Shown here: piece by piece, positions 24,478 to 32,199 of the stretch
How positions within the stretch are numbered: position 1 is the stretch's first letter
Layout of the letters: every line of letters starts with the position of its first letter
Source of the DNA: an uncultured Ignavibacteria bacterium
GTDB lineage: Bacteria > Bacteroidota > Ignavibacteria > Kapaibacteriales > Kapaibacteriaceae
DNA: 64,000 nucleotides
NCBI GenBank assembly: GCA_903939735.1
Contig: CAJAIA010000003.1
Coordinates: 62,001 to 126,000 of the forward strand
Direction: 5' to 3'
Program-made: the position numbers and the translations under genes
Notes under the pieces: generated by a model
Databases searched by the model: none
The model's input: only the letters and a program-made list of their open reading frames with translations
What the model was told of the DNA's origin: nothing

Positions 24478-26438
24478 GTATCAACTATCGCATTCACACA
24501 CTCCTCGCAACGATCGCACTCGTTACACTCGTGAGTTGTCAGACCCCTACACAACCGGTTGATCTTACGGCTTCACGCACGATGACGGTGGAACTCAAGA
24601 CCACGACGAATGTGCCGGTGCCGAACGCAACGATTGACTGGACGAAGTACACGGGCATCAATGCGCCGATGAGTTCGCGCGCAACATCAGGCACTGATGG
24701 CTTCGCACGGTTTACGATTCCAGACGTCTCGGCCAATCGCGACTCCGTGCGGTTGCTGATCAACGTGCCATCGGGTTCGCCGGGTGGGCCTGCAGGCCCC
24801 TTTGACATCCGTACCAGTGTCTGCAACGACACACTCATCTCGCTTGCGATATCACCGGACATTCCATGTGGTACACTTGATCGCATCGATACGATTGAAC
24901 TCGAGGTGTGTCCGTCGGCACAGCCAACAGGTGCAACTGCATGCCGCTACTACCCAACGACATGTCAAGGCGGTGTGATCTTTACGGTCGCTGATACGTC
25001 GCGTGGATCGATCGGTGTCAGTGTTACGTCATCAGGTGGAACATCCTCGACAGCGGAAGTATGCGCAACGTTTGCTCCAGCGACGGATGCGGTGACGGGT
25101 GCAACGGAGACGTTGACGACGGTTGTTGAAGGGCGGCTGCCTGGACAAACCACGGTGCTCGTGCGCATCGGCATCGTTGTGATCGGACGTGTCGCGTGTG
25201 AGCAATGTCCGTGTCCGACGTTGAACAAGACCGCATTCACGGCAGAAGAGATCTGTCTCGGCAATTCCGCATCTGTTGCACTACCGCTGAGCACGCTCTA
25301 CCAGCCCCTTACAGGATCGACGGAGTGCGTCACTGAGTTTACGCTTGTCGGCCCTAGCGATCCAACATTTGTGGTGTCGCGAGGAGCACAGTTTACCGTG
25401 CGCAACGGACAAGCCTTCCCAACGCTCGACATAGATGTGAATCCAACGGCTGTTGGAACCATTCAAAAGACGCTCACCTACAATGTGCGCACACGCAATC
25501 GTACCACAGGCGTCGTAACGGAGTGTCCGGCCAAGCTGGTTGTTGATGTCACGATCCCTGTGATCTCAACGCAGTGCGTGATTCGTCCGCAGCGGCTTGA
25601 TACACTCGAGAAGTGCGTGTTCAATGATTCGTCGACGGTTGACACATTCTTCATCGAGAACACGGGTACGTGTCCAGTCACGGTGACGATCACCTCTGCG
25701 AGCTCACTCTTCCAGACATCTCCGCGTGGCGTTGTTGTTGTGCCTGCGCGAGGCATCGTGCCTGTTGCGGTAACCTTCCTTGCAACAAAGGCTGATTGGG
25801 ACAACAATCCGCAGACGCCGGTTGGCGCGCGGGGCGATAAGTTCTTTACGAGCAAGATCACGGTAACGGGATGCGAGCAACAACCGCGTGTGTACGATGT
25901 TGTTGGTGCTGCGTCGGTGCTCTGCAGCTCATTCAAGTACCAATGTCTGCGTCAGTTCCGTCCGCCCGGCTTCCCGAATGTGTATGCCGAGAGCATCCAA
26001 CTTGTTGAAGACAAAACGAACATTGTCTACCAAAACGACAATCAGCGATTCACGCAATACGACATCTACGTGAAGTCGCTTACGCCGAACGGTGCAGCAT
26101 GGGATGTGGAGCTGGGCTCGGGCGAGAAAAATGGTCTGCCGTATGGCTTGTTCAAGCTCGTTGCAAGCAACTTCACGGTGAACCCCGGCGAAAGCATATG
26201 CGATCGCTACCCTGCGAATGCGTCAGCTGAATGCTCATTGGTAAAGAACGACTTGAATCAAGGCGCATCAACGATCAGCGGACTGCGTCCGGGCGATGTT
26301 GTGTTGTATGTCAAGAACGGATCGCGCAGTCTCGAATGCGCACTCATTTGGATTCAATCAACCAGTCTCGACCGACCAGGCACACAGGCATTGCCGCAAG
26401 TGTGCATCGAGATCTGCTATCCGATGTTCACACTATGA
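24474..26438 (+). CDS. Large Cys-rich lipoprotein with Ig-like domains
   Basis: 654 residues from ATG 24474, chosen over a GTG two codons earlier because it overlaps the preceding stop. The signal peptide ends in the lipobox LVSC (Cys about 21). The mature chain is beta-rich with many cysteines in pairs (CEQCPC, CTVTI-type strands). One region (about 370-450) resembles choice-of-anchor/Ig-like repeats (DTFFIENTGTCPVTVTITS, VPARGIVPVAVTF). It is probably an extracytoplasmic structural or adhesive protein. Its TGA overlaps the ATG of the next gene, so expression is coupled. Confidence 0.65.
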   Translation: MSINYRIHTLLATIALVTLVSCQTPTQPVDLTASRTMTVELKTTTNVPVPNATIDWTKYTGINAPMSSRATSGTDGFARFTIPDVSANRDSVRLLINVPSGSPGGPAGPFDIRTSVCNDTLISLAISPDIPCGTLDRIDTIELEVCPSAQPTGATACRYYPTTCQGGVIFTVADTSRGSIGVSVTSSGGTSSTAEVCATFAPATDAVTGATETLTTVVEGRLPGQTTVLVRIGIVVIGRVACEQCPCPTLNKTAFTAEEICLGNSASVALPLSTLYQPLTGSTECVTEFTLVGPSDPTFVVSRGAQFTVRNGQAFPTLDIDVNPTAVGTIQKTLTYNVRTRNRTTGVVTECPAKLVVDVTIPVISTQCVIRPQRLDTLEKCVFNDSSTVDTFFIENTGTCPVTVTITSASSLFQTSPRGVVVVPARGIVPVAVTFLATKADWDNNPQTPVGARGDKFFTSKITVTGCEQQPRVYDVVGAASVLCSSFKYQCLRQFRPPGFPNVYAESIQLVEDKTNIVYQNDNQRFTQYDIYVKSLTPNGAAWDVELGSGEKNGLPYGLFKLVASNFTVNPGESICDRYPANASAECSLVKNDLNQGASTISGLRPGDVVLYVKNGSRSLECALIWIQSTSLDRPGTQALPQVCIEICYPMFTL

Positions 26439-28522
26439 TGAAGCACCTCGCACATTCGCTCGCGATCAGCGTGTTGGTCGCTGCATCATGCATTGCGCTG
26501 CATGCACAAGACGATCCAACAGCGCTCCAACGTGATCCCGTGATCAACGTTGGCGCAGAAACCTATGCGATCACGTTCCGCGATGTGGGCGGACGTGTTG
26601 AAGCGTGGCTCACGGTTGCATCGAGCACGAGTGATCGTGGCGTGCGTAAGCTCGCGCGATCGTTTTCGTCGATGGGTGCATTTACACAGCCAGAGATCAT
26701 CGATGATCCCGTGTTGAATCATCCCGACGCCACGTATAACGGTGTACCGCACTTCAACCCGTGCGACAGTAACGAGCTCGTCTTCGTCTCCGACCGTCCA
26801 ACGCAGGCAACAGGCCGACGCAGCAACGACATCTACTATGCGCGTCGCACGAATGGCGTGTGGAATGTTGAGCGCATGAGCATCAACAGCGGCACATGGG
26901 ACGATACGCCCGTGTTTGGTCCGCGCGGACAGTACATCATCTTCGCATCCGATCGTCGTGCGCCGGGGAGTGGACGTGCCGATCTCTTCATCAGCATGCG
27001 CACGCCGAATGGTTGGGCAGAGCCTTCGCCCCTTGGCGTGTTATCGGACCTCGCAACACACGAAACATCGCCCATGATTCATGGTGATCGACTCTACTTC
27101 TCATCGAACAAGCGTGGCGATCAGGACATCTGGTGGATTGCGTTCAATGCGCAGTCCGGTGAGGTCAGTGGCGAGCCCGTGCTCTTCGATCAAGCAGGTG
27201 TAAACGTTGTCGGCTCGAACGAGTATCACCCCGTGATCTCCACCGGTGGCGGATGGTTTTATGTCTCGAGTGATCGTGAGCAGGGGAGTGATCGCACGTA
27301 CAAGATCTACCGTGTTGCGCGAGCACGTGCGCAGCGCGAGGTGAAGATCAACGTCACAGCTCGTACGCGCATACGCGACATGCAGAAGCGTCAGTTCTTC
27401 GGCGACCTGGATTCGATCTATGGTGTTGGCACATCGGTGATTGTGCGTGACATGCGCAGTGGACAAGAGATCGCGACACAGTCGCGCGCTGATGGTTCGC
27501 TCGTGTTGGAGCTCACCAAGGGCGTGCTCGATCCTGGTGTTGCTGATCCATCAACGCGCATTCTTACGCTTGCTGCGCAGCCCCATGATAAAGGCTTTGT
27601 TGGCGCAACCGATACCCTCGTGATCAGTTTAGACGGACGTTGTTCCGCGCAGCTTGAGCATACGTTATATCTCGACGACACCACCACGCGTAAGCAGCGA
27701 TGTGAGTTCACGTTTCGGACGTTCAACGTGCCGTTCTTCGTGACCACCTATTGGTGTCCGACCACGCGCAAGTACCGCAACCTCACGCCATGCCAGAGTC
27801 TGTTCACCGATGATGTTGACTGCCAGAATCTCCAGCAGCCCGTGCCGTGTGAAACAAATGAAGCGTACACGTACCGATCCACACCAGCCAAGCTCGAGCG
27901 CATCCAGCGACGAAGTGAAAACTGTGTGAACTACAAAGAGTTCACCGACAGCGGAGCCGTCTGGGCTGAGTCGGTTGATCGTAACATCGAGCACATGCGC
28001 GACGAAGTGCGCAGTGCGCTCACAGATCCATGTCTGCAAGCAGCAGTAGCGCGAGGGCTCGCTGTTGAGATCACCTACATCGGCACCACCGACGACCGCA
28101 CCATCCACGATAAGTGTCAGTATACCGGTGCTGCCTATGCCAAGGTGCGCAGTGCCGCGCCGCACATCGCTATCGATTCTGCCATTGTGCCATTTATAGC
28201 CACCGGACGGTACTTTAACCGCGGAGGGTATGGAGGTAAGGCAGGGGGCAACCAGCTTTTGAGTGATTTGCGCTCGTTATACTTCGCCATCCTCTTCGAC
28301 AACCTGTGCGGTCAGACCATCCCACAGTACCGCGAATTGCAGCAGCGTGGCATGCTCCGCGTGCGCTCACGCGGACAAGCCATCGACCAGCGCGACCTCC
28401 CATTTGCGCTCAAACGCGCCGCAGGCGTCGAGATTCGTGTGCCCGGCTACGAGGAAACCTTCAGCGGACGCCCCCACAGTGGCGGACGTCATGTAGTAAT
28501 GTGCGAGCCAAATTGTAATTAA
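26435..28522 (+). CDS. Secreted PD40 beta-propeller protein with OmpA-like C-terminus
   Basis: 695 residues from ATG 26435 (overlapping the preceding stop as ATGA); the frame is open 68 codons further upstream but that part lies inside the previous gene. A signal peptide (LAISVLVAASCIALHAQ) precedes a propeller of PD40 blades: HFNPCDSNELVFVSDRP, TPVFGPRGQYIIFASDRR, SPMIHGDRLYFSSNKRG, HPVISTGGGWFYVSSDRE. A carboxypeptidase-like insert follows, and residues 520-680 resemble an OmpA peptidoglycan-binding domain (ITYIGTTDDR, LLSDLRSLYF). This PD40-OmpA layout recalls PorE-type proteins of Bacteroidota. It is followed by a hairpin terminator. Confidence 0.72.
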   Translation: MMKHLAHSLAISVLVAASCIALHAQDDPTALQRDPVINVGAETYAITFRDVGGRVEAWLTVASSTSDRGVRKLARSFSSMGAFTQPEIIDDPVLNHPDATYNGVPHFNPCDSNELVFVSDRPTQATGRRSNDIYYARRTNGVWNVERMSINSGTWDDTPVFGPRGQYIIFASDRRAPGSGRADLFISMRTPNGWAEPSPLGVLSDLATHETSPMIHGDRLYFSSNKRGDQDIWWIAFNAQSGEVSGEPVLFDQAGVNVVGSNEYHPVISTGGGWFYVSSDREQGSDRTYKIYRVARARAQREVKINVTARTRIRDMQKRQFFGDLDSIYGVGTSVIVRDMRSGQEIATQSRADGSLVLELTKGVLDPGVADPSTRILTLAAQPHDKGFVGATDTLVISLDGRCSAQLEHTLYLDDTTTRKQRCEFTFRTFNVPFFVTTYWCPTTRKYRNLTPCQSLFTDDVDCQNLQQPVPCETNEAYTYRSTPAKLERIQRRSENCVNYKEFTDSGAVWAESVDRNIEHMRDEVRSALTDPCLQAAVARGLAVEITYIGTTDDRTIHDKCQYTGAAYAKVRSAAPHIAIDSAIVPFIATGRYFNRGGYGGKAGGNQLLSDLRSLYFAILFDNLCGQTIPQYRELQQRGMLRVRSRGQAIDQRDLPFALKRAAGVEIRVPGYEETFSGRPHSGGRHVVMCEPNCN

Positions 28523-28531
28523 TGCGACGTT

Positions 28532-28540
28532 ATACGTCGC
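28532..28540 (+). repeat. ATACGTCGC motif, copy 2, in an inverted repeat
   Basis: Copy 2 of the ATACGTCGC motif, 10 bases after the stop of the PD40-OmpA gene. Here it forms the right arm of GCGACGT-TAT-ACGTCGC (28524-28540), a perfect 7-bp-arm inverted repeat. There is no T-tract after it, so it does not look like a terminator. Confidence 0.55.
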
Positions 28541-28604
28541 TTAGGACTCGTACTTTGTCGGATACACGTTCATGTATAATCTGGTGAACGGTGTAGGTAT
28601 GACA

Positions 28605-28646
28605 GCGCCCCCATGTGCATTTGATGCATTTGGGGGCGTCTTTTTT
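28605..28646 (+). terminator. Rho-independent terminator
   Basis: A long GC-rich stem (GCGCCCCCA ... TGGGGGCG, extended inward by TGCA/TGCA) around a short loop, followed by six T at 28641-28646. It lies 83 bases downstream of the PD40-OmpA gene and probably ends the 23.4-28.5 kb operon. Confidence 0.9.
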
Positions 28647-28649
28647 ACC

Positions 28650-28800
28650 CTTCGCTGCGCTCGGGTAATGACGCGGCGTTCGCTGCGCTAGGGTAATGAC
28701 GCGGCGTTCGCTGCGCTCGGGTGCCTGCCCTGAGTGCAACGAAGGAGCCTGCCCTGAGTGCAACGAAGGAGCCTGCCCTGAGTGCAACGAAGGGATGACG
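28650..28800. repeat. Cluster of short direct and inverted repeats
   Basis: The left half has two and a half copies of a unit containing TTCGCTGCGCTCGGGTAATG; the right half has three exact 24-base tandem copies (28723-28746, 28747-28770, 28771-28794) containing CCTGAGTGCAACGAAG. The two units are imperfect reverse complements of each other, so the region can fold into alternative hairpins. Between the terminator and dinD no gene is seen: the rest of 28523-28872 holds this cluster and a 17-base element shared with 31954. Confidence 0.85.
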
Positions 28801-28808
28801 CACAGGGC

Positions 28809-28825
28809 CAGGCCTGTCTCGCCCG
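28809..28825 (+). repeat. 17-bp dispersed repeat CAGGCCTGTCTCGCCCG, copy 1
   Basis: An exact 17-base match to 31954-31970, in the same orientation. The two copies bracket the small accessory genes dinD, TM protein, PH, TspO and VOC. An 11-base core of it (GCCTGTCTCGC) also occurs on the minus strand near 18831-18841. Confidence 0.7.
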
Positions 28826-28872
28826 ATACAATGAGACGGAGAGACGGAGAAGAGCTCTACACCACATCGAGC

Positions 28873-29715
28873 TCATGGGAACTTTGCTGATTCTCCCAGC
28901 GATTTGTTTTCGCTTTGAATGCGACGTTCTGACTTCTTGATGTCCTCTTCAGGTGGCAGATCTTCTGGCTGAATACCGCGCTCGGCGAGTGTAGATCTGA
29001 CGCTCATGTTGTTCTGCACGTGTTCGGAGAGAATGTCGTTCTCGCCATGAAGATCGAGTTGTTCCACGTTGACTGTTGTCATCTCGTTAGCGAGATTCTT
29101 GGCGGCAATCACCAGAGCAGGCAGGAAGTCAGCAAGCGGACGCGACTTTGTGATGTCATATCGCTGCTTCATTTGTTGTGTAGACAGCCCACCGAACAAT
29201 GCCGCATCTCCACTGGATCGTATTCGGGCAAACCCATGCTCGTCGACACCTCGATCGAATAGTCGCTTTGATAACTGACGTTCTGATTCTCTCAGTCGTT
29301 CGCGCGCATCGAGCCTCGCATGCAGTCGAATGCGTGCTTCAATAAGCTCCAGCTTCCGCGTCTGAACTGCGAAGTATCCCTGGGCAAAGGCTACCTCCTC
29401 CTTGCGTGGATCTCCGTTCTGAGCGATCAGATAGCATGCATATCGCGTCAGCATGAAATCTTCGATAGATCGTTGAGCTCCTTTTGCCAAGGGTATCATT
29501 TTCGTGACGCCACGAAAATGATCGTCAGGATTGTATCCCGTTGATTCACAGGATGTTATCGCACGGTGAAGAGCCACTTGAAAGTTCTCCCAGCGGCTGT
29601 ACCCAAGCACCAGCATCAGCTCCCGGGCAAACCAAAACTCTACGTCGAACTCATCGATCCGACGCATCAGTGCGTCGAGTTGGTCCTTCAGTCCTTGAAA
29701 TGATTCCCGCTCCAT
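28873..29715 (-). CDS. dinD: DNA damage-inducible protein D (DinD-like)
   Basis: 280 residues from ATG 29715, preceded by an AGGAGAAGG ribosome-binding site; an ATG 14 codons upstream lacks one. The N-terminal part has the BRO-N-like pattern of DinD: EFWFARELMLVLGYSRWENFQVALHRAI, CESTG, DDHFRGVTKMI, then LTRYACYLIAQNGDPRKEEVAFAQ YFAVQTRK and the C-terminal KQRYDITKSRPLADFLP. DinD is induced by the SOS response in E. coli and interacts with RecA; a LexA site was not identified here. Often found in defence-rich regions. Divergent from the TM gene at 29869. Confidence 0.88.
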   Translation of the reverse strand: MERESFQGLKDQLDALMRRIDEFDVEFWFARELMLVLGYSRWENFQVALHRAITSCESTGYNPDDHFRGVTKMIPLAKGAQRSIEDFMLTRYACYLIAQNGDPRKEEVAFAQGYFAVQTRKLELIEARIRLHARLDARERLRESERQLSKRLFDRGVDEHGFARIRSSGDAALFGGLSTQQMKQRYDITKSRPLADFLPALVIAAKNLANEMTTVNVEQLDLHGENDILSEHVQNNMSVRSTLAERGIQPEDLPPEEDIKKSERRIQSENKSLGESAKFP

Positions 29716-29810
29716 GCGGCCTTCTCCTGCAGCTGTGAAATGAAAGGGGGCTTTCATATTCCTCGTGCAGGTTCTCGATCAATCGTGACGTTGACTCGTA
29801 TCGCGACACA

Positions 29811-29819
29811 ATACGTCGC
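29811..29819 (+). repeat. ATACGTCGC motif, copy 3
   Basis: Copy 3 of the ATACGTCGC motif, in the 153 bases between divergent dinD and the TM gene. GCGAC-ACAATAC-GTCGC around it makes a 5-base-arm dyad, and a small TGTGA-A-TCACA dyad follows at 29835-29845, 24 bases before the ATG at 29869. Confidence 0.55.
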
Positions 29820-29868
29820 TGTGGATGTGAGGTTTGTGAATCACATTTACATGTTATGAGGGACCGGT

Positions 29869-30336
29869 ATGAAGAAATGGATGAAGTACCTACTCATTGG
29901 AACAGGCGTCTCGATTGCGGCAGTCGCCGTTATGGTTGTCATTGCACTGGCATACGAAGCATCGCTCACTCCCGAGGAGCGTGAGCAGGCTCGTATTGCT
30001 AATGCGAAGCGTGACAGTGTAGCAAAGGTCGAGAAGGTGCGCCAGGACAGCATAGAAGCTGAAAAGCGAATGGCGTCATTCGACACAGAGGCTTACATCG
30101 CTGCCAAGGATTATGTTCTTAGCCGAATCAAGTTTCCGAAGGAAGCCGACTTTCCGCTTACGCCTGAATCGTCAACGCACGTTGGTAACGGAGTTTACAT
30201 CGTACGTGGCACAGTAGAAGCGAAGAATGCATTTGGTGTAGTGTCGGACCATCCTTGGGTTGTTTCACTCAAGTATACAGGCGGTAGCGAATACAGTGCT
30301 TCAAGCTGGACGCTTGTGACGATTGCGATTGAATAA
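29869..30336 (+). CDS. Small single-pass membrane protein, unknown function
   Basis: 155 residues. One N-terminal membrane helix (about residues 8-28, LIGTGVSIAAVAVMVVIALAY) is followed by a charged helical segment (residues 32-65, rich in Glu/Lys/Arg) and a compact beta-rich C-terminal domain (VGNGVYIVRGTVEAKNAFG, VVSLKYTGGSEY). The C-terminal domain resembles small extracytoplasmic domains found after a helix in many accessory proteins. No family recognised. Preceded by several dyads and followed 72 bases later by the PH-domain gene on the same strand. Confidence 0.6.
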   Translation: MKKWMKYLLIGTGVSIAAVAVMVVIALAYEASLTPEEREQARIANAKRDSVAKVEKVRQDSIEAEKRMASFDTEAYIAAKDYVLSRIKFPKEADFPLTPESSTHVGNGVYIVRGTVEAKNAFGVVSDHPWVVSLKYTGGSEYSASSWTLVTIAIE

Positions 30337-30408
30337 CCTAGGAACAGCGGGAGAATAGGACATCCTTCGACGTGGAGAACATGTTTTGCAACACTATGGA
30401 GATCGATA

Positions 30409-30786
30409 ATGGGATTGCTTTCAGGAATGCTTGGTAATGCAAGTGAGATATCGACAGCGGAGGTGCAAGCTGAGCTTGGACCGTTGCTTGTTGAAGGCGA
30501 GCGCATCGAACATGCGTACAAACTGATCCGAGATCAGATCATCTTTACATCAAAGCGCGTAATCACCATCGATAAGCAGGGCTTAACGGGATCGAAGCAG
30601 AACATTCGTACGATTCCGTACAAGAACATCCGCATGATCTCGAAGGAATCAGCCGGGATGCTCGATCTTGATGCCGAGCTCGTGATTTGGGTGACTGGTG
30701 AGTCGCATCCGCTGAAATTCGAATTCAAGAAAGGTGTTGACATCAACGTCGTCTATGCGTTGATCTGCCGTCATATCCTGACCTAA
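30409..30786 (+). CDS. Bacterial PH-domain protein
   Basis: 125 residues, matching the bacterial pleckstrin-homology family (bPH, YvbH-like) over its whole length: LVEGERIEHAYKLIRDQIIFTSKRVITID, IRTIPYKNIRMISKES, and a final helix. No membrane segment. A GGAG ribosome-binding site lies before the ATG. Such proteins form ring oligomers in crystals; the biological role is unknown. The 60 bases downstream hold only the start of a damaged small membrane gene. Confidence 0.82.
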   Translation: MGLLSGMLGNASEISTAEVQAELGPLLVEGERIEHAYKLIRDQIIFTSKRVITIDKQGLTGSKQNIRTIPYKNIRMISKESAGMLDLDAELVIWVTGESHPLKFEFKKGVDINVVYALICRHILT

Positions 30787-30847
30787 CACATAAGTCGTGC
30801 CTCATCCCCATATTGCACCATCATTCATTCGGTGGTGGTGCAATACC

Positions 30848-31089
30848 ATGCACGCTGCGCAGAACATATCGCGTGGACGGTTCTACGGTGTGCTGCTCGC
30901 TGTAGCTGCGCTCAGCGCGCTGCCGCTGTGGATTGTTGTTGACCTTGCAAGGGGGCGAGCATCGCTCATGCATGCGTACCATGTGCTCAACGGCGCATTG
31001 CGATTCGCGTTGTGGTGATTGGTGCGGTGATCGCCGTGGTATGTCTTTGGATCTGGAATATTGTCAACCAAGGGATAGCGCACCCATGA
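30848..31089 (+). pseudogene. Small two-helix membrane protein split by a frameshift
   Basis: From ATG 30848 the frame encodes about 56 residues with one membrane helix (FYGVLLAVAALSALPLWIVV) and ends at TGA 31016. From about 31012, the frame one base back encodes a second helix (VVIGAVIAVVCLWIWNIV) and stops at TGA 31087-31089, overlapping the ATG of tspO. Joined, they would make a plausible two-helix protein of about 80 residues coupled to tspO. A one-base loss, a sequencing error or a programmed shift near 31010 could explain it. The second half might instead be coincidental. Confidence 0.4.
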
Positions 31090-31544
31090 AGAACACCCTT
31101 GCCCTTATCGGATGGATCTTGTTGTGTTTTGCGGCGGCAGCGGCTGGTGCGGGATTCACAACAGGTGATTGGTACATCCTCTTGAACAAGCCCTCGTGGA
31201 GTCCGCCCGGCTGGGTGTTTGGTCCGGTATGGACGCTGTTGTACACCATGATGGCTATCGCCGCATGGCGTGTATGGAAGCTCGGCGGATTTACGCAGCA
31301 GCGACGTCCACTCACTATGTTCCTCGTGCAGCTTGCGCTCAACGCTATCTGGACGCCCCTCTTCTTCGGACTCCGTCAGCTCGGCCTCGCCTTTGTTGAC
31401 ATCATCGTGTTGTGGTTTGCCATCCTTGCCACCATCATCATGTTCCGTCGTGTAAGCCCCGTAGCCGCATGGCTCCTTGTGCCATACCTCCTATGGGTTG
31501 CCTTCGCCAGCGTGTTGAATGGTGTGTTGTGGTGGATGAATTGA
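31086..31544 (+). CDS. tspO: TspO/MBR family membrane protein
   Basis: 152 residues with five membrane helices, as in the TspO family. Signature stretches are GFTTGDWYILLNKPSWSPPGWVFGPVWTLLY (shown in part: the WYxxLxKPxWxPPxWxFxPVWTxLY pattern) and QLALNAIWTPLFFG. TspO proteins bind porphyrins and cholesterol-like ligands and have been linked to tetrapyrrole balance and stress. The ATG overlaps the stop of the preceding damaged frame. The VOC gene follows after 7 bases. Confidence 0.93.
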   Translation: MKNTLALIGWILLCFAAAAAGAGFTTGDWYILLNKPSWSPPGWVFGPVWTLLYTMMAIAAWRVWKLGGFTQQRRPLTMFLVQLALNAIWTPLFFGLRQLGLAFVDIIVLWFAILATIIMFRRVSPVAAWLLVPYLLWVAFASVLNGVLWWMN

Positions 31545-31551
31545 GGTAACA

Positions 31552-31935
31552 ATGCCTACTCCAGCAGTCGTGTTTTTTGAGATCCCCGTTCTCGATATGG
31601 ACCGGGCTATGAACTTCTACCGTAAGGTCTTTGCTTGCGAGTTCGACTCGATGGTCGTGGATGGAAACGACATGGCCTTCTTCCCCATGTCGACTCAGGG
31701 CATCGGCATATCTGGCGCACTTGCCAAGGGCGACGCCTACCGTCCCACTACCGACGGCGTTATCATCTACGTTGCAACCGACAGCATCGATGCTACACTG
31801 CAGGATGTGCTCATGTATGGCGGACATCTCCACTATCCTAAGACCCACAACGAATTCGGCTTCGTAGCCGAGTTCATCGATACCGAGGGCAACCGCATAG
31901 CATTGTTTGAGAAACGGCGGTCAGAGGAGGAGTAG
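31552..31935 (+). CDS. VOC (glyoxalase/dioxygenase superfamily) protein
   Basis: 127 residues, a single VOC domain made of two beta-alpha-beta-beta-beta modules: FFEIPVLDMDRAMNFYRKVF in the first and GFVAEFIDTEGNRIALFEK in the second. Metal-ligand positions are only partly conserved (Glu near residue 9 and Glu near 118), so enzyme activity is uncertain; the fold also serves in resistance and binding proteins. The 264 bases downstream hold a 17-base repeat, an ATACGTCGC copy and a dyad, but no gene. Confidence 0.85.
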   Translation: MPTPAVVFFEIPVLDMDRAMNFYRKVFACEFDSMVVDGNDMAFFPMSTQGIGISGALAKGDAYRPTTDGVIIYVATDSIDATLQDVLMYGGHLHYPKTHNEFGFVAEFIDTEGNRIALFEKRRSEEE

Positions 31936-31953
31936 GAGGAGAACGGTAGGGGG

Positions 31954-31970
31954 CAGGCCTGTCTCGCCCG
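31954..31970 (+). repeat. 17-bp dispersed repeat CAGGCCTGTCTCGCCCG, copy 2
   Basis: Exact copy of 28809-28825, same strand, 19 bases after the VOC gene and just before the defence island. Confidence 0.7.
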
Positions 31971-32000
31971 CGTACATAACGATTGCGGTTACGCGCCATG

Positions 32001-32009
32001 ATACGTCGC
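32001..32009 (+). repeat. ATACGTCGC motif, copy 4
   Basis: Copy 4. The surrounding CGCCATGATACGTCGCAT (31994-32011) matches the copy at 59959-59976 at 17 of 18 bases, so the conserved element is longer than the 9-mer in these two places. Confidence 0.6.
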
Positions 32010-32147
32010 ATGGGGTGCTACTCTTGTGGGGCGTTTGTCGTAGTGTTACGATGCGCGCGGGTAGGTATCTACCACGAAACTCACCCTTTAGCGCCCGTGG
32101 AAAAGTCTGCACGCTCTCACGTTGTACGGAAGTTCTACGGGTGCGAT

Positions 32148-32164
32148 GTTGTGGTGCACACAAC
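32148..32164. promoter_or_regulatory. Dyad GTTGTG-N5-CACAAC before the DUF262 gene
   Basis: A 6-base-arm inverted repeat centred on GTGCA, ending 36 bases before the ATG of the DUF262/DUF1524 gene. A promoter-proximal operator is plausible; no regulator gene is adjacent. Confidence 0.35.
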
Positions 32165-32199
32165 GTAGTCGTGTATCCCATCATCACTTACATACCGTA

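Noticed and set aside
26231-26434. Upstream extension of the PD40-OmpA gene
   Set aside because: It overlaps the preceding lipoprotein gene in another frame; ATG 26435 gives a signal peptide and an ATGA overlap.
28723-28794. Possible CRISPR array (three 24-base repeats)
   Set aside because: The copies are directly adjacent with no spacers, and no cas gene is in the window; this is a tandem repeat.
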